Assembly (NCBI RefSeq): GCF_003635115.1
Contig: NZ_RBXJ01000001.1
Location: forward strand, 1,612,001 to 1,676,000
Direction of reading: 5' to 3'
Source of the DNA: Microbacterium sp. AG1240
GTDB lineage: Bacteria; Actinomycetota; Actinomycetes; Actinomycetales; Microbacteriaceae
DNA: 64,000 bases
Each line of letters begins with the position of its first letter. The first letter of the stretch is position 1. The position numbers were made by a program, and so were the translations under genes. Positions 28,480-37,012 of this stretch are shown here, piece by piece. The notes under the pieces are model-generated. The model was not told the DNA's origin and ran no database searches. It worked only from the letters and a program-made list of their open reading frames with translations.

Positions 28480-29330
28480 CCACGTTCGGCCAGCGACTCG
28501 CCGGAGCGCTCGACGAGCACGGCGCGCTCTGCGTGGGGATCGACCCCCACGAGGCGCTTCTGAAGACCTGGGGGCTGGATGCGTCGGCCGACGGGGCCCG
28601 CGAGTTCGGGCTGCGCGTGGTCGAAGCATCCGCCGGTCGCGTGGGGATCGTCAAGCCCCAGGTCGCGTTCTTCGAGCGGTACGGCTCGAGAGGCTTCGCG
28701 GCGCTGGAGGACGTGATGGCCGCCGCACGCGGCGCCGGCCTCCTCGTGATCGCCGACGCCAAGCGCGGCGACATCGGCTCGACGATGGAGGGCTACGCCT
28801 CGGCGTGGCTGGAGCCGGGCTCGCCGTTGGAGGCGGACGCGGTGACACTCAGCCCCTACCTGGGGCCCGACTCGCTCGACAAGACGCTGAAGACGGCGCT
28901 CCGGCACCGCAAAGGCGCGTTCGTCCTCGCCGCGACGAGCAACCCCGAGGCCGCGGTCGTGCAGCAGGCTCTGGTCGACGACGATGCTCCCACGGAGGGC
29001 CAGCGCGTCGCCGAGCGGGTGGCCCGCGACGTGGGGTCGATGAACATGGGCCTGCCCGGGGCGCTCGGCTCCATCGGCGTCGTGGTCGGCGCCACGGTCG
29101 ACCGCAAGGCGTTCGGTCTGACCGACATGGTGTTCGCCGGCACGCCCATCCTCGCGCCGGGTTTCGGTGCGCAGGGCGCCGACCCCGCCGACATCCCGCG
29201 GCTGTTCGGCTACGTCGCCATGAACGTGATCGCCAACGAGAGCCGCAGCATCCTCGCCGTCGGCCCCGACCGGCTCGCCGACCGCATCGCCGAGCGCGCC
29301 GCCCTGTACCGAGGAGCCGACCGTGGCTGA
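28476..29330 (+). CDS. pyrF: Orotidine 5'-phosphate decarboxylase, type 2
   Basis: Decarboxylates OMP to UMP. The product has 284 residues. [12 protein letters not shown] contains the Asp-Lys-Asp catalytic network; GIDPHEALL and VKPQVAFFE are type 2 features (the longer, mycobacterial-like form). It is the last pyrimidine gene of the operon. pyrD and pyrE are absent here and must lie elsewhere. The end overlaps the gmk start by 8 nt, so gmk is probably expressed from the pyr promoter too. Confidence 0.96.
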
Positions 29331-30222
29331 TGCCCCCCGACCGCCCGAGGTCGACCGGGTCGCCGCATCCCGTCGCGCCGTCGCCGCTCGGCGCGCCCGC
29401 GCGGCGCTGAAGCGCGACGTCGCCACCCGGGTGATCAGCCCGCAGGAACTGCTGCGCCGCGCGCTGGCCGATCCCGAGTCGGCGGCCGGCGCCATGCGCG
29501 TGACCGACTTCCTGACGGCCATCCCGGCGATCGGGGAGGGCAAGCGCGATCGCATCCTCGCCGATCTCTCGATCTCGCCCGTCAAGCGCCTCGGCGGCCT
29601 CGGCGCCCGCCAGCGCCGCGCCCTCGCCACCTTCCTCGATTCCCGCTGGCCCGAGCCCGGCCCGCGCGCCGGTCGCAGCCGGCTCGTCGTGCTCGCCGGA
29701 CCGACCGCGGTCGGGAAGGGCACGGTCGCCGCGCACATCAAGGAGCACTACCCGGAGATCCATCTGTCGGTCTCCGCCACCACGCGACCGCCCCGGCCGG
29801 GCGAGATCGACGGCGAGCACTACTACTTCGTCGACGACGCCGAGTTCGATCGCATGATCGCCACCGGAGCGCTGCTCGAGTACGCGACCGTGCACAACAA
29901 GTACCGCTACGGCACGCCCCGCGAGCCGATCGAGCGCGTTCTCGACGGCGGGGGAACGGCGCTCCTCGAGATCGACCTGCAGGGAGCCCGGCAGGTGCGG
30001 GCCGCCGACCCCTCCGCGACGCTCGTGTTCCTCCTGCCGCCGAGCTGGGACGAACTCGTGCAGCGGCTCGTCGGCCGTGGCACCGAGGATGCCGAGGAAC
30101 GGGCCCGGCGCCTGCGCACCGCGCGCGTCGAGCTCGCCTCGCAGAACGAGTTCGACTACCGCGTCGTCAACGACGAGGTGCCCGCCGCGGCCGACGCCGT
30201 CGTGGCGGTCGCCGCGCACTGA
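29323..30222 (+). CDS. gmk: Guanylate kinase with fused N-terminal mIHF domain
   Basis: Phosphorylates GMP to GDP. The catalytic part starts at about residue 118: P-loop GPTAVGKGT (126-134), SATTRPPRPGEIDG for GMP binding, and EYATVHNKYRYGT. Residues 1-108 match actinobacterial integration host factor MihF, including FLTAIPAIGEGKRDRIL and KRLGGLGARQRRAL. In M. tuberculosis mihF (Rv1388) and gmk (Rv1389) are separate neighbours; here they form one 299-residue chain. The GTG start at 29323 overlaps the pyrF stop. No internal start with a clear ribosome binding site is seen before the kinase part, so the fusion looks real. Confidence 0.95.
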   Translation: MADAPRPPEVDRVAASRRAVAARRARAALKRDVATRVISPQELLRRALADPESAAGAMRVTDFLTAIPAIGEGKRDRILADLSISPVKRLGGLGARQRRALATFLDSRWPEPGPRAGRSRLVVLAGPTAVGKGTVAAHIKEHYPEIHLSVSATTRPPRPGEIDGEHYYFVDDAEFDRMIATGALLEYATVHNKYRYGTPREPIERVLDGGGTALLEIDLQGARQVRAADPSATLVFLLPPSWDELVQRLVGRGTEDAEERARRLRTARVELASQNEFDYRVVNDEVPAAADAVVAVAAH

Positions 30223-30227
30223 CTCGT

Positions 30228-30295
30228 CGAGAGTGCCCGTGTACGCCGTCGGTGCCCGCGATCTCGGGCACGAATGGCAGGAAGGGGCACTCTCG
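30228..30295. repeat. Nested dyad after gmk (terminator or REP-like element)
   Basis: Outer arms CGAGAGTGCCC (30228-30238) and GGGCACTCTCG (30285-30295) pair perfectly over 11 bp. Inside is a second perfect hairpin, GTGCCCG (30252-30258) with CGGGCAC (30265-30271). It begins 5 nt after the gmk stop and ends before the rpoZ -10. There is no T-tract. It could end the pyr-gmk transcript or be a repetitive intergenic element; no second copy was found in the window. Confidence 0.55.
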
Positions 30296-30316
30296 GCTGC
30301 CGGGTGGCGGAGGCGG

Positions 30317-30322
30317 TAGACT
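30317..30322 (+). promoter_or_regulatory. Predicted -10 box of rpoZ
   Basis: TAGACT would start transcription at or near 30329-30330. An ATG at 30329 lies exactly at the leaderless position, but the rpoZ start with a strong ribosome binding site is 51 nt further on. Confidence 0.5.
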
Positions 30323-30379
30323 GAGGGGATGCTTCGGCGCCTCGCGCGCCGCATCCGTCACCGAACCAGGAGGTTCCGC

Positions 30380-30643
30380 ATGCCGACTCGTAACCAGGGC
30401 ATCATCGACCCGCCCATCGACAGCCTTCTCACCAAGGTCGACTCGAAGTACCAGCTCGTGATCTACGCGTCGAAGCGCGCCCGCCAGATCAACGACTACT
30501 ACTCCGACCTGCACGAGGGCAACCTCTTCGACAACGTCGGCCCCCTGGTCGACTCGACCGTCGAGGACAAGCCGCTGACCATCGCGCTCCACGAGATCCA
30601 CGAAGACAAGCTGCGCCTGCGCGCTGTCGAAGAGGCCGTCTGA
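30380..30643 (+). CDS. rpoZ: RNA polymerase omega subunit
   Basis: Small subunit that helps fold and assemble beta' into RNA polymerase. The product has 87 residues, typical for actinobacteria. [25 protein letters not shown] contains the conserved omega helix motif (KxxLVxxAxKRARQI). I chose the ATG at 30380 because AGGAGG (30368-30373) sits 6 nt upstream. An in-frame ATG at 30329 would add 17 Arg-rich residues and may be used from a leaderless transcript. In mycobacteria coaBC follows; here metK does. Confidence 0.93.
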   Translation: MPTRNQGIIDPPIDSLLTKVDSKYQLVIYASKRARQINDYYSDLHEGNLFDNVGPLVDSTVEDKPLTIALHEIHEDKLRLRAVEEAV

Positions 30644-30674
30644 GCGATCGCTCTGCGCAGCGATCTCCCCTCCG

Positions 30675-30690
30675 CGCCGCCCCGGCGGCG
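30675..30690 (+). terminator. Short GC hairpin after rpoZ
   Basis: CGCCGC (30675-30680), loop CCCG, GCGGCG (30685-30690): a perfect 6-bp stem 32 nt after the rpoZ stop. There is no T-tract, so function as a terminator is uncertain. Confidence 0.35.
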
Positions 30691-30710
30691 TGGATGACGA
30701 AGTAACAAGG

Positions 30711-30740
30711 GCCCCGGGCCGGCTGTCGGCCACCCGGGGC
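30711..30740 (+). terminator. GC hairpin between rpoZ and metK
   Basis: GCCCCGGG (30711-30718) pairs perfectly with CCCGGGGC (30733-30740), with an inner CCG/CGG. It touches the metK -10. It may be an intrinsic terminator lacking a U-tract, or a structure affecting the metK promoter. Confidence 0.5.
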
Positions 30741-30745
30741 ATACT
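30740..30745 (+). promoter_or_regulatory. Predicted -10 box of metK
   Basis: CATACT lies 33 nt before the metK ATG and immediately follows the hairpin arm at 30733-30740. The leader would be short and contains AGGAG at 30770-30774. No SAM riboswitch sequence is present. Confidence 0.35.
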
Positions 30746-30778
30746 TGTGCCATCCCCGACCCGCCGATCAGGAGCACC

Positions 30779-31972
30779 ATGACCGAGCTGCGGCTTTTCA
30801 CGTCCGAGTCCGTCACCGAGGGGCACCCCGACAAGATCTGCGACCAGATCTCCGACAGCATCCTCGACGCCATCCTCCGCGAAGACCCCACGGGCCGCGT
30901 CGCCGTCGAGACGCTCGTCACGACCGGGCTCGTCCACGTCGCCGGCGAGGTCTCGACCAGCGCCTACGTCGAGATCCCCGCGATCGTCCGCGACGTCGTC
31001 AACCGCATCGGCTACACCTCCAGCGAGACCGGCTTCGACGGCGACTCCTGCGGAGTGAGCATCTCTATCGGTGCGCAGTCCTCCGACATCGCCTCGGGTG
31101 TGAACAAAGCCTTCGAGCAGCGCGAGCGCGGCTCGATCGACCCCCGCGACGAGCAGGGTGCCGGCGACCAGGGCATCATGTTCGGCTACGCCACCACCGA
31201 GACGCCTCAGCTCATGCCGATGGCGAGCTGGACCGCGCACCGCATGGCCGAGCGCCTCGCCTCGGTGCGCAAGTCCGAGCAGCTGCCGTTCCTGCGCCCC
31301 GACGGCAAGACCCAGGTCACGCTCGGCTACGACGGCCAGGTACCGAAGACGGTGGAGTCGGTCGTGCTGTCCACCCAGCACCACCCCGGGGTCTCGCAAG
31401 AAGACCTGCGCGAGCGGGTGCGCGCTGAGATCATCGACCCGGTGCTCGAGCAGACCGGTCTCGACCTGCCCGACGTGAAGTACTACATCAACCCCGCCGG
31501 CCCCTTCGTCGTCGGCGGCCCGAAGGGCGACGCCGGCCTCACGGGGCGCAAGATCATCATCGACACCTACGGCGGAGCCGCGCGTCACGGCGGCGGGGCG
31601 TTCAGCGGAAAGGACCCCTCGAAGGTCGACCGCTCGGCCGCCTACGCCATGCGCTGGGTCGCCAAGAACGCGGTCGCGGCGGGCCTCGCCGACCGGCTCG
31701 AGCTGCAGATCGCGTACGCGATCGGCAAGGCGCAGCCCGTCGGCCTCTACGTCGAGAGCTTCGGCACCGGTCACATCGACGACGACGCGATCACCCGTGC
31801 CGTGCTCGAGGTGTTCGACCTCCGGCCGAAGGCGATCATCGATCGCCTCGACCTGCTCCGCCCCATCTACGCGCAGACCGCCGCCTACGGGCACTTCGGC
31901 CGCGAGCTTCCCGACTTCACGTGGGAACGCACCGACCGTGTGGAGGAGCTGCGCGCGGCCGCAGGTCTGTGA
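30779..31972 (+). CDS. metK: S-adenosylmethionine synthetase
   Basis: Makes S-adenosylmethionine from methionine and ATP. The product has 397 residues, a typical length. [16 protein letters not shown] holds the ATP-contacting His and metal Asp; [13 protein letters not shown] is the hallmark hexapeptide region; [16 protein letters not shown] is the phosphate loop. The ATG has AGGAG 4 nt upstream. priA begins at a GTG 1 nt after the stop. Confidence 0.98.
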   Translation: MTELRLFTSESVTEGHPDKICDQISDSILDAILREDPTGRVAVETLVTTGLVHVAGEVSTSAYVEIPAIVRDVVNRIGYTSSETGFDGDSCGVSISIGAQSSDIASGVNKAFEQRERGSIDPRDEQGAGDQGIMFGYATTETPQLMPMASWTAHRMAERLASVRKSEQLPFLRPDGKTQVTLGYDGQVPKTVESVVLSTQHHPGVSQEDLRERVRAEIIDPVLEQTGLDLPDVKYYINPAGPFVVGGPKGDAGLTGRKIIIDTYGGAARHGGGAFSGKDPSKVDRSAAYAMRWVAKNAVAAGLADRLELQIAYAIGKAQPVGLYVESFGTGHIDDDAITRAVLEVFDLRPKAIIDRLDLLRPIYAQTAAYGHFGRELPDFTWERTDRVEELRAAAGL

Positions 31973-31973
31973 G

Positions 31974-33980
31974 GTGTCGGCACCGGGTGCTGACCTCGGC
32001 GTGACGCCGCGGCGCGTCGCGCGGGTGCTGTTCGAGTCGCCGCTGCCGCAGCTCGACCGGCTGTTCGACTACGCCATCCCCGACCGGCTCGCCGGCGAGG
32101 CCCTGCCCGGCGTCCGGGTGCGAGTGCCGCTGCGCACCGCCGGACGCCTCGTCGACGCCTACGTGGTCGAGACCGACGACGATCCGGGGGAGCGTCCGCT
32201 GTCGGAGATCGACGCGGTGGTCTCACCCGTGCCCGTTCTCACCCCGGGGCTCTACGCCCTCGCGCGTCGCGTCGCCGACCGCGCGGCGGGCTCCGCGGCC
32301 GACATCCTGCGCCTGGCGATCCCGAAGCGCATGGTGCGCGCCGAGAAGACGTGGGCGGCGGCGCCCGAACCCGACGCGCCGCACGTGTCGGAGGAGTCCC
32401 TCGCACGCGCTGACGCGGTGATCGCTGGGTTCCCCGCCCTCGGCGCGCACCTCGACGCCGGTGCGCGCATCGCCCTCGACGCGCCCCCTCGCCCCTCGAC
32501 CGCGATCGCGGTGGGCGAATGGGCCGTCGTGCTGGCCGCGGCGGCCACGCGCACGCTCGCCCGAGGACGCAGCGCCATCGTGGTGGTGCCCGACTACCGC
32601 GACCAGGCGCAGCTCACGGCCGCCCTGGCGCTCTTCGTCGACGACGACGCGGTGATCCGACACGACGCCGACCAGTCGAACCCCGCCCGCTACGGGCAGT
32701 TCCTCCGTTCGCTGTCGACGGCGCCCTGCATCGTGGTGGGGCGACGCTCGGCCGTCTACGCCCCCGCGCACGACGTGGGGCTCGTGGCCATCTGGGACGA
32801 CGGCGACTCGCTGCTCTCCGAGCAGCTGTCGCCGGGGGTGCACGCGCGTGACGCGGCCCTCGTGCGTCAAGAGCTCGAGGGGTCGGCGCTGCTGTTCGCC
32901 GGCCACACCCGCACCACCGAGGTGCAGCGCCTCGTCGAGATCGGCTTCGTGCACGAGGCACCGGCCGCCCGCCGACCGTCGCCGCGCATCGTGCTCAGCG
33001 CGACGCGCGAGGGAGAGAACCGTGGCTCCCGCGTGCCGTCCGCGGCATTCGCCGCCGCCCGCGAAGCACTGAAACAGGGCCCTGTTCTCGTGCAGGTCGC
33101 CCGGCCCGGTTACGCGCCCTCCCTGGTCTGCGGCGAGTGCCGGCGCCCCGCGCGCTGCCGCCACTGCACGGGCCCCCTCCGCGCCGCCCGGCCGGGAGCC
33201 GTGCCGGTCTGCGCGTGGTGCGGACGCGCGGCGCACTCCTGGGTCTGCCCGCACTGCGAGGCCACGACCCTGCGCATGTCGTCTTCGGGCAGCGAGCGCA
33301 CGGCCGACGAACTCGGGCGCGCCTTCGCCGGCACCCGCGTGATCGTCTCCGACGGCCAGCATCCGCTCAGCGAGGTCGAGCCCCGCCCGGCGCTTGTGAT
33401 CGCGACGCGGGGCGCGGAGCCGGTCGTCGCCGGGGGCTACCGAGCGGTGATCCTTCTCGACGGAGAGCGGATGCTGCAGGCCGAGGCGCTGCGGATCGGC
33501 GAGCACTGCCTCCGATGGTGGTCGAACGCCGCCGCGCTGGCGGCACCGGGGGCCCCGGTGCACCTCGTGGGCGTGGCCGGGCCCGTCGCCCGTGCTCTCG
33601 CGACCTGGACGCAGCCCGCCTATGCGCGCGCAGAGCTCGCCGACCGGGCTCCGCTGCACATGCCGCCCGCCGTGCGGCTGGCGACGGTCGAGGGCGCTGC
33701 GAAGTCGGTCGATACGGCGCTGGCGACCCTCCGCACCGACGTTCCGTCACTCGGGGCCGCGGCGATCCTCGGCCCTGTCGTCACGGGGGAGCCGGGCGCC
33801 GCCCCGACGGCCCGTGCGCTGGTGCGGTTCGAGTACCCGCTGGGCAGAGCGGTGGCCGAGAGCCTCCGGGCCTCCGTCGTCGCCGATGCATTGCGGGCCC
33901 GCCGTTCTCCCCGTGAGCGCGGCCCGCGCCCGCGCAATACACTCAAAGTTCGGCTCGACGTCGCCGAACCCGACCTCTGA
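31974..33980 (+). CDS. priA: PriA-like primosomal protein lacking helicase motifs
   Basis: A 668-residue protein with the PriA 3'-DNA-binding domain at the N-terminus (VLFESPLPQLDRLFDYAIP) and the zinc-binding cysteine array CGECRRPARCRHC ... CAWCGRAAHSWVCPHC. The helicase core is degenerate: no Walker A GxGKT is found between the N-terminal domain and IVVVPDYRDQ, and the DEEH position reads WDDGD. Actinobacterial PriA proteins are known for this loss, so a structural role in replication restart is likely rather than ATP-driven unwinding. I start at the GTG at 31974, 1 nt after the metK stop, where the conserved domain begins. Confidence 0.9.
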   Translation: MSAPGADLGVTPRRVARVLFESPLPQLDRLFDYAIPDRLAGEALPGVRVRVPLRTAGRLVDAYVVETDDDPGERPLSEIDAVVSPVPVLTPGLYALARRVADRAAGSAADILRLAIPKRMVRAEKTWAAAPEPDAPHVSEESLARADAVIAGFPALGAHLDAGARIALDAPPRPSTAIAVGEWAVVLAAAATRTLARGRSAIVVVPDYRDQAQLTAALALFVDDDAVIRHDADQSNPARYGQFLRSLSTAPCIVVGRRSAVYAPAHDVGLVAIWDDGDSLLSEQLSPGVHARDAALVRQELEGSALLFAGHTRTTEVQRLVEIGFVHEAPAARRPSPRIVLSATREGENRGSRVPSAAFAAAREALKQGPVLVQVARPGYAPSLVCGECRRPARCRHCTGPLRAARPGAVPVCAWCGRAAHSWVCPHCEATTLRMSSSGSERTADELGRAFAGTRVIVSDGQHPLSEVEPRPALVIATRGAEPVVAGGYRAVILLDGERMLQAEALRIGEHCLRWWSNAAALAAPGAPVHLVGVAGPVARALATWTQPAYARAELADRAPLHMPPAVRLATVEGAAKSVDTALATLRTDVPSLGAAAILGPVVTGEPGAAPTARALVRFEYPLGRAVAESLRASVVADALRARRSPRERGPRPRNTLKVRLDVAEPDL

Positions 33981-33988
33981 GGAGACTC

Positions 33989-34915
33989 ATGCGCCTCGTC
34001 TTCGCCGGGACTCCCGAAGTCGCCGTCCCGTCACTCCGCACGCTCGCGGCGAGCGGTCACGAGCTGATCTCGGTGGTCACCCGCACCGATGCACCGCAAG
34101 GCCGACGCCGCGTGCTCACCCCCTCGCCGGTCGCCGCCGCCGCCGACGAGCTCGGGCTCGTCGTGCACAAGGCCTCACGCCTCGACGAGGCCGTCACGGC
34201 CCGCATCACCGAGGAGGCCCCCGACCTCGGGGTCATCGTGGCGTACGGCGGCCTCGTCCGCGAGCCGCTCCTGACGACCCCCCGGTTCGGCTGGATCAAC
34301 CTCCACTTCTCCCTCCTACCGAGATGGCGGGGCGCGGCCCCGGTGCAACGCGCGCTGATCGCCGGTGACCGCCTCTCGGGTGCGAGCGTGTTCCAGCTGG
34401 TCGCCGAGCTCGATGCCGGGCCCGTCTTCGCCGAGGAGCCCTACGAGGTGCCAGAGGGCGCGACGTCGGCCGATGTTCTCGCCGCCCTCGCCGAGCGCGG
34501 CGGACCGCTTCTCACAGCCGTCGTCGACGGCATCGCCGACGGCTCGGCCCGATCGATCGCGCAGACCGGAGAACCGACGTTCGCGGCCAAACTGACCCTG
34601 GCCGACGGCGCCCTCGACTGGACGGCCGATGCCGCCGCAGTGCTCGCCCGCCTCCGGGGCGTGACTCCCGAACCGGGCGCGCACACGACGGTCGACGGTG
34701 CGCGACTGAAGGTTCTCGCCGCACGCCCCTTCCCGACCGTCGCCGGCGTGCCGCTCACCCCGGGCGCCATCGCCGCGGTCGGGCGCAGCGTCGTCGTCGG
34801 AACGGCCACCGACCCCGTCGAGCTGGTCACCGTTCAGCCGGCGGGCAAGCCGGCCATGGCGGCGGGGGACTGGTGGCGGGGCCTTCGCACCGACAGTCCG
34901 GTGGCGGGCTCGTGA
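33989..34915 (+). CDS. fmt: Methionyl-tRNA formyltransferase
   Basis: Formylates initiator Met-tRNA using 10-formyl-THF. The product has 308 residues. LVFAGTPEVAVPSL opens the formyltransferase fold. The catalytic Asn and His lie in WINLHFSLLPRWRGAAPVQ, and the Asp in ELDAGPVF. The C-terminal OB domain starts at about residue 205. AGGAG at 33980-33984 overlaps the priA stop, 4 nt before the ATG. The stop overlaps rsmB by GTGA. Confidence 0.97.
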   Translation: MRLVFAGTPEVAVPSLRTLAASGHELISVVTRTDAPQGRRRVLTPSPVAAAADELGLVVHKASRLDEAVTARITEEAPDLGVIVAYGGLVREPLLTTPRFGWINLHFSLLPRWRGAAPVQRALIAGDRLSGASVFQLVAELDAGPVFAEEPYEVPEGATSADVLAALAERGGPLLTAVVDGIADGSARSIAQTGEPTFAAKLTLADGALDWTADAAAVLARLRGVTPEPGAHTTVDGARLKVLAARPFPTVAGVPLTPGAIAAVGRSVVVGTATDPVELVTVQPAGKPAMAAGDWWRGLRTDSPVAGS

Positions 34916-36279
34916 GCGTCCAGGGCGCCCGCCGCGTCGCCTTCGATGTGCTCCACGCCGTCTCGACCGACGACGCCTACGCCAACCTGCTGCTCCCGCA
35001 CGAGATCGGGCGGGCGAAGCTCGACACGCAGGACGCCGCGCTCGCAACGGAGCTGACCTACGGAACCCTCCGCCGTCGCGGCACCTACGACGCGCTCATC
35101 TCGATGATCGCGAAGCGTCCGATCGATCAGATAGATCCGGTCGTCCTCGACGCGCTGCGCCTGGGGGCCCACCAGCTGCTGTCGACACGCGTGGCCTCGC
35201 ACGCCGCCGTCAACGAATCTGTCGAACTCGCCCGGGCGGACGGCTCGCGCGGCGCCCCGGGTTTCGTCAACGCCGTGCTGCGCAGCATCTCGCGTGAGAC
35301 GCCGGGCCACTGGTACGAGCAGCTCGAACGCTCCGCCCGGTCCGACGACGAACGACGCGGCATCACCACGTCGCATCCGGTCTGGATCCTCCGCGCCTTC
35401 CGTCGTGCGCTCGGCGCCGAGGGGCGCGGGGCCGAGCTCGACGCCCTCCTCGACGCCGACAACGACGCTCCCCGGGTGGGCATGCTCGCCCTCCCCGGCC
35501 TGGCGGAGCGCCCGGACGGCGCACGGGCCACGCCCTACTCGCCCGACGGCTTCATCCTCGGCGGGGGCGACCCCGAACGACTCGTGCGCGAGTCGGGCGG
35601 CCGCGTGCGCGTGCAGGACGAGGGATCGCAGCTGGCCGCGTACGCGCTCTCTCGCGCCGAGCCCGTGCGGCCCGGCGAGCGTTGGCTCGATCTCTGCGCC
35701 GGTCCCGGCGGCAAGACCGCGCTGCTCGCGGCCGAGGCGCTCGCGAACGGTGCGACGCTCGACGCGAACGAGATCATCCCGGCACGCGCGGGGCTGGTCC
35801 GCCGCGCCGTCTCCGGCGTGCCCCTGGAGGTCGAGGTGACGGAGGAGGACGGGCGCACCCGGGCCGCGCGCACCCCCGATACCTACGACCGCGTGCTCGT
35901 CGACGCGCCGTGCACCGGGATCGGTGCGCTCCGCCGACGCCCCGAGGCGCGATGGCGGAAGGCTCCGACCGACGTTCCGGCCCTCGCCGATCTGCAGCGC
36001 GATCTGGTGCTGGCGGCGTTCACGGCCGTGAAGCCCGGCGGCATCGTCGCCTACGTGACCTGCTCGCCGCACCTCGCAGAGACGGCGGGCGTGGTCGCCG
36101 AGGTGCGACGCGAGCTCGGCGACGCCGTCGAGGAGCTCGACGCCCGCGAGGTCGTCGGCCGCGTCTCGCGGACGCCGCTCGATCTCCCGGCGCAGGAGGA
36201 CGGCTCGGGACGCGCACAGCTGTGGCCCCACCGCCACGGCACCGACGCGATGTCGATCGCTCTCCTCCGGAAGCGCTGA
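34912..36279 (+). CDS. rsmB: 16S rRNA (cytosine-967 C5) methyltransferase RsmB/Fmu
   Basis: SAM-dependent m5C methyltransferase acting on 16S rRNA. The product has 455 residues. The N-terminal 140 or so residues form a NusB-like RNA-binding domain (VAFDVLHAVSTDDAYANLLLP). SAM motif I is LDLCAGPGGKTALLA, motif IV is VDAPCTGIGALRRRPEARW with the release Cys, and motif VI is YVTCSPHLAE with the nucleophile Cys. The GTG at 34912 overlaps the fmt stop; longer in-frame starts lie inside fmt. Confidence 0.95.
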   Translation: MSVQGARRVAFDVLHAVSTDDAYANLLLPHEIGRAKLDTQDAALATELTYGTLRRRGTYDALISMIAKRPIDQIDPVVLDALRLGAHQLLSTRVASHAAVNESVELARADGSRGAPGFVNAVLRSISRETPGHWYEQLERSARSDDERRGITTSHPVWILRAFRRALGAEGRGAELDALLDADNDAPRVGMLALPGLAERPDGARATPYSPDGFILGGGDPERLVRESGGRVRVQDEGSQLAAYALSRAEPVRPGERWLDLCAGPGGKTALLAAEALANGATLDANEIIPARAGLVRRAVSGVPLEVEVTEEDGRTRAARTPDTYDRVLVDAPCTGIGALRRRPEARWRKAPTDVPALADLQRDLVLAAFTAVKPGGIVAYVTCSPHLAETAGVVAEVRRELGDAVEELDAREVVGRVSRTPLDLPAQEDGSGRAQLWPHRHGTDAMSIALLRKR

Positions 36280-36300
36280 CGTCCCTCCCGGCGCGGGCGA

Positions 36301-36306
36301 CATAAT
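36301..36306 (+). promoter_or_regulatory. Predicted -10 box of rpe, leaderless
   Basis: CATAAT, the closest match to TATAAT in this series, ends 6 nt before the rpe GTG at 36313. Confidence 0.55.
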
Positions 36307-36312
36307 GGTCCG

Positions 36313-36990
36313 GTGCCAGACCCCACCGGATTCCGCGTCAACCCCAGCATCCTCGCCGCCGACTTCGTCAACATGCAGGCCGAGCTCGCCCGCATCGACG
36401 GCGCCGACTTCGTGCACGTCGACGTGATGGATAACCACTTCGTCCCCAACCTCACGTTCGGGCCGCAGATGGTCGGGCGCATCCAGGAGACGAGTCCGAT
36501 CCCGCTGGACGTTCATCTCATGATCGACGCTCCCGAGCGATGGGCTCCCGAGTACGCGGAGCTGGGTGCCGCATCCGTCACCTTCCACCTCGAGGCCGCC
36601 GCCGAACCCGTCGCCCTCGCCCGGCGATTGCGAGAGATCGGAGCCCGCGCGGGGGTCGCCGTGAAGCCCTCGACGCCCGTGGACGGTCTCTACGACGTTC
36701 TCGACGAGTTCGACCAGATCCTCGTGATGACGGTCGAGCCCGGTTTCGGCGGCCAGTCGTTCATGCCCGACACGATGCCCAAGCTCCGAGCCCTGTCCGA
36801 TGAGGCCCGGCGCCGCGGCTCCGCCGTCTGGCTGCAGGTCGACGGCGGCATCTCGGCCTCGACGATCGCTCAGGCCGCCGAGGCGGGTGCCGACACGTTC
36901 GTCGCCGGATCGGCCGTCTTCGGATCCGACGACCCGGATGCGGCCATCCGCAGCCTCCGCGCCACGGCCTCGCGCGCGCACCGACACTGA
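36313..36990 (+). CDS. rpe: Ribulose-phosphate 3-epimerase
   Basis: Interconverts ribulose 5-phosphate and xylulose 5-phosphate (pentose phosphate pathway). The product has 225 residues, a TIM barrel. NPSILAADFVNM is the N-terminal signature; FVHVDVMDNHFVPNLTFG has the metal His/Asp; DVHLMIDAPERW and MTVEPGFGGQSFMPDTMPK are the remaining active-site loops, and QVDGGIS the catalytic Asp. The GTG start appears leaderless, with no ribosome binding site but a -10 at the right distance. Confidence 0.97.
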   Translation: MPDPTGFRVNPSILAADFVNMQAELARIDGADFVHVDVMDNHFVPNLTFGPQMVGRIQETSPIPLDVHLMIDAPERWAPEYAELGAASVTFHLEAAAEPVALARRLREIGARAGVAVKPSTPVDGLYDVLDEFDQILVMTVEPGFGGQSFMPDTMPKLRALSDEARRRGSAVWLQVDGGISASTIAQAAEAGADTFVAGSAVFGSDDPDAAIRSLRATASRAHRH

Positions 36991-37012
36991 CCGACGATCT
37001 CCGGGGGAGACG

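Noticed and set aside
30741..30778. SAM riboswitch upstream of metK
   Set aside because: The spacer after the -10 is about 30 nt, too short, and has none of the conserved SAM-I/II/IV elements.
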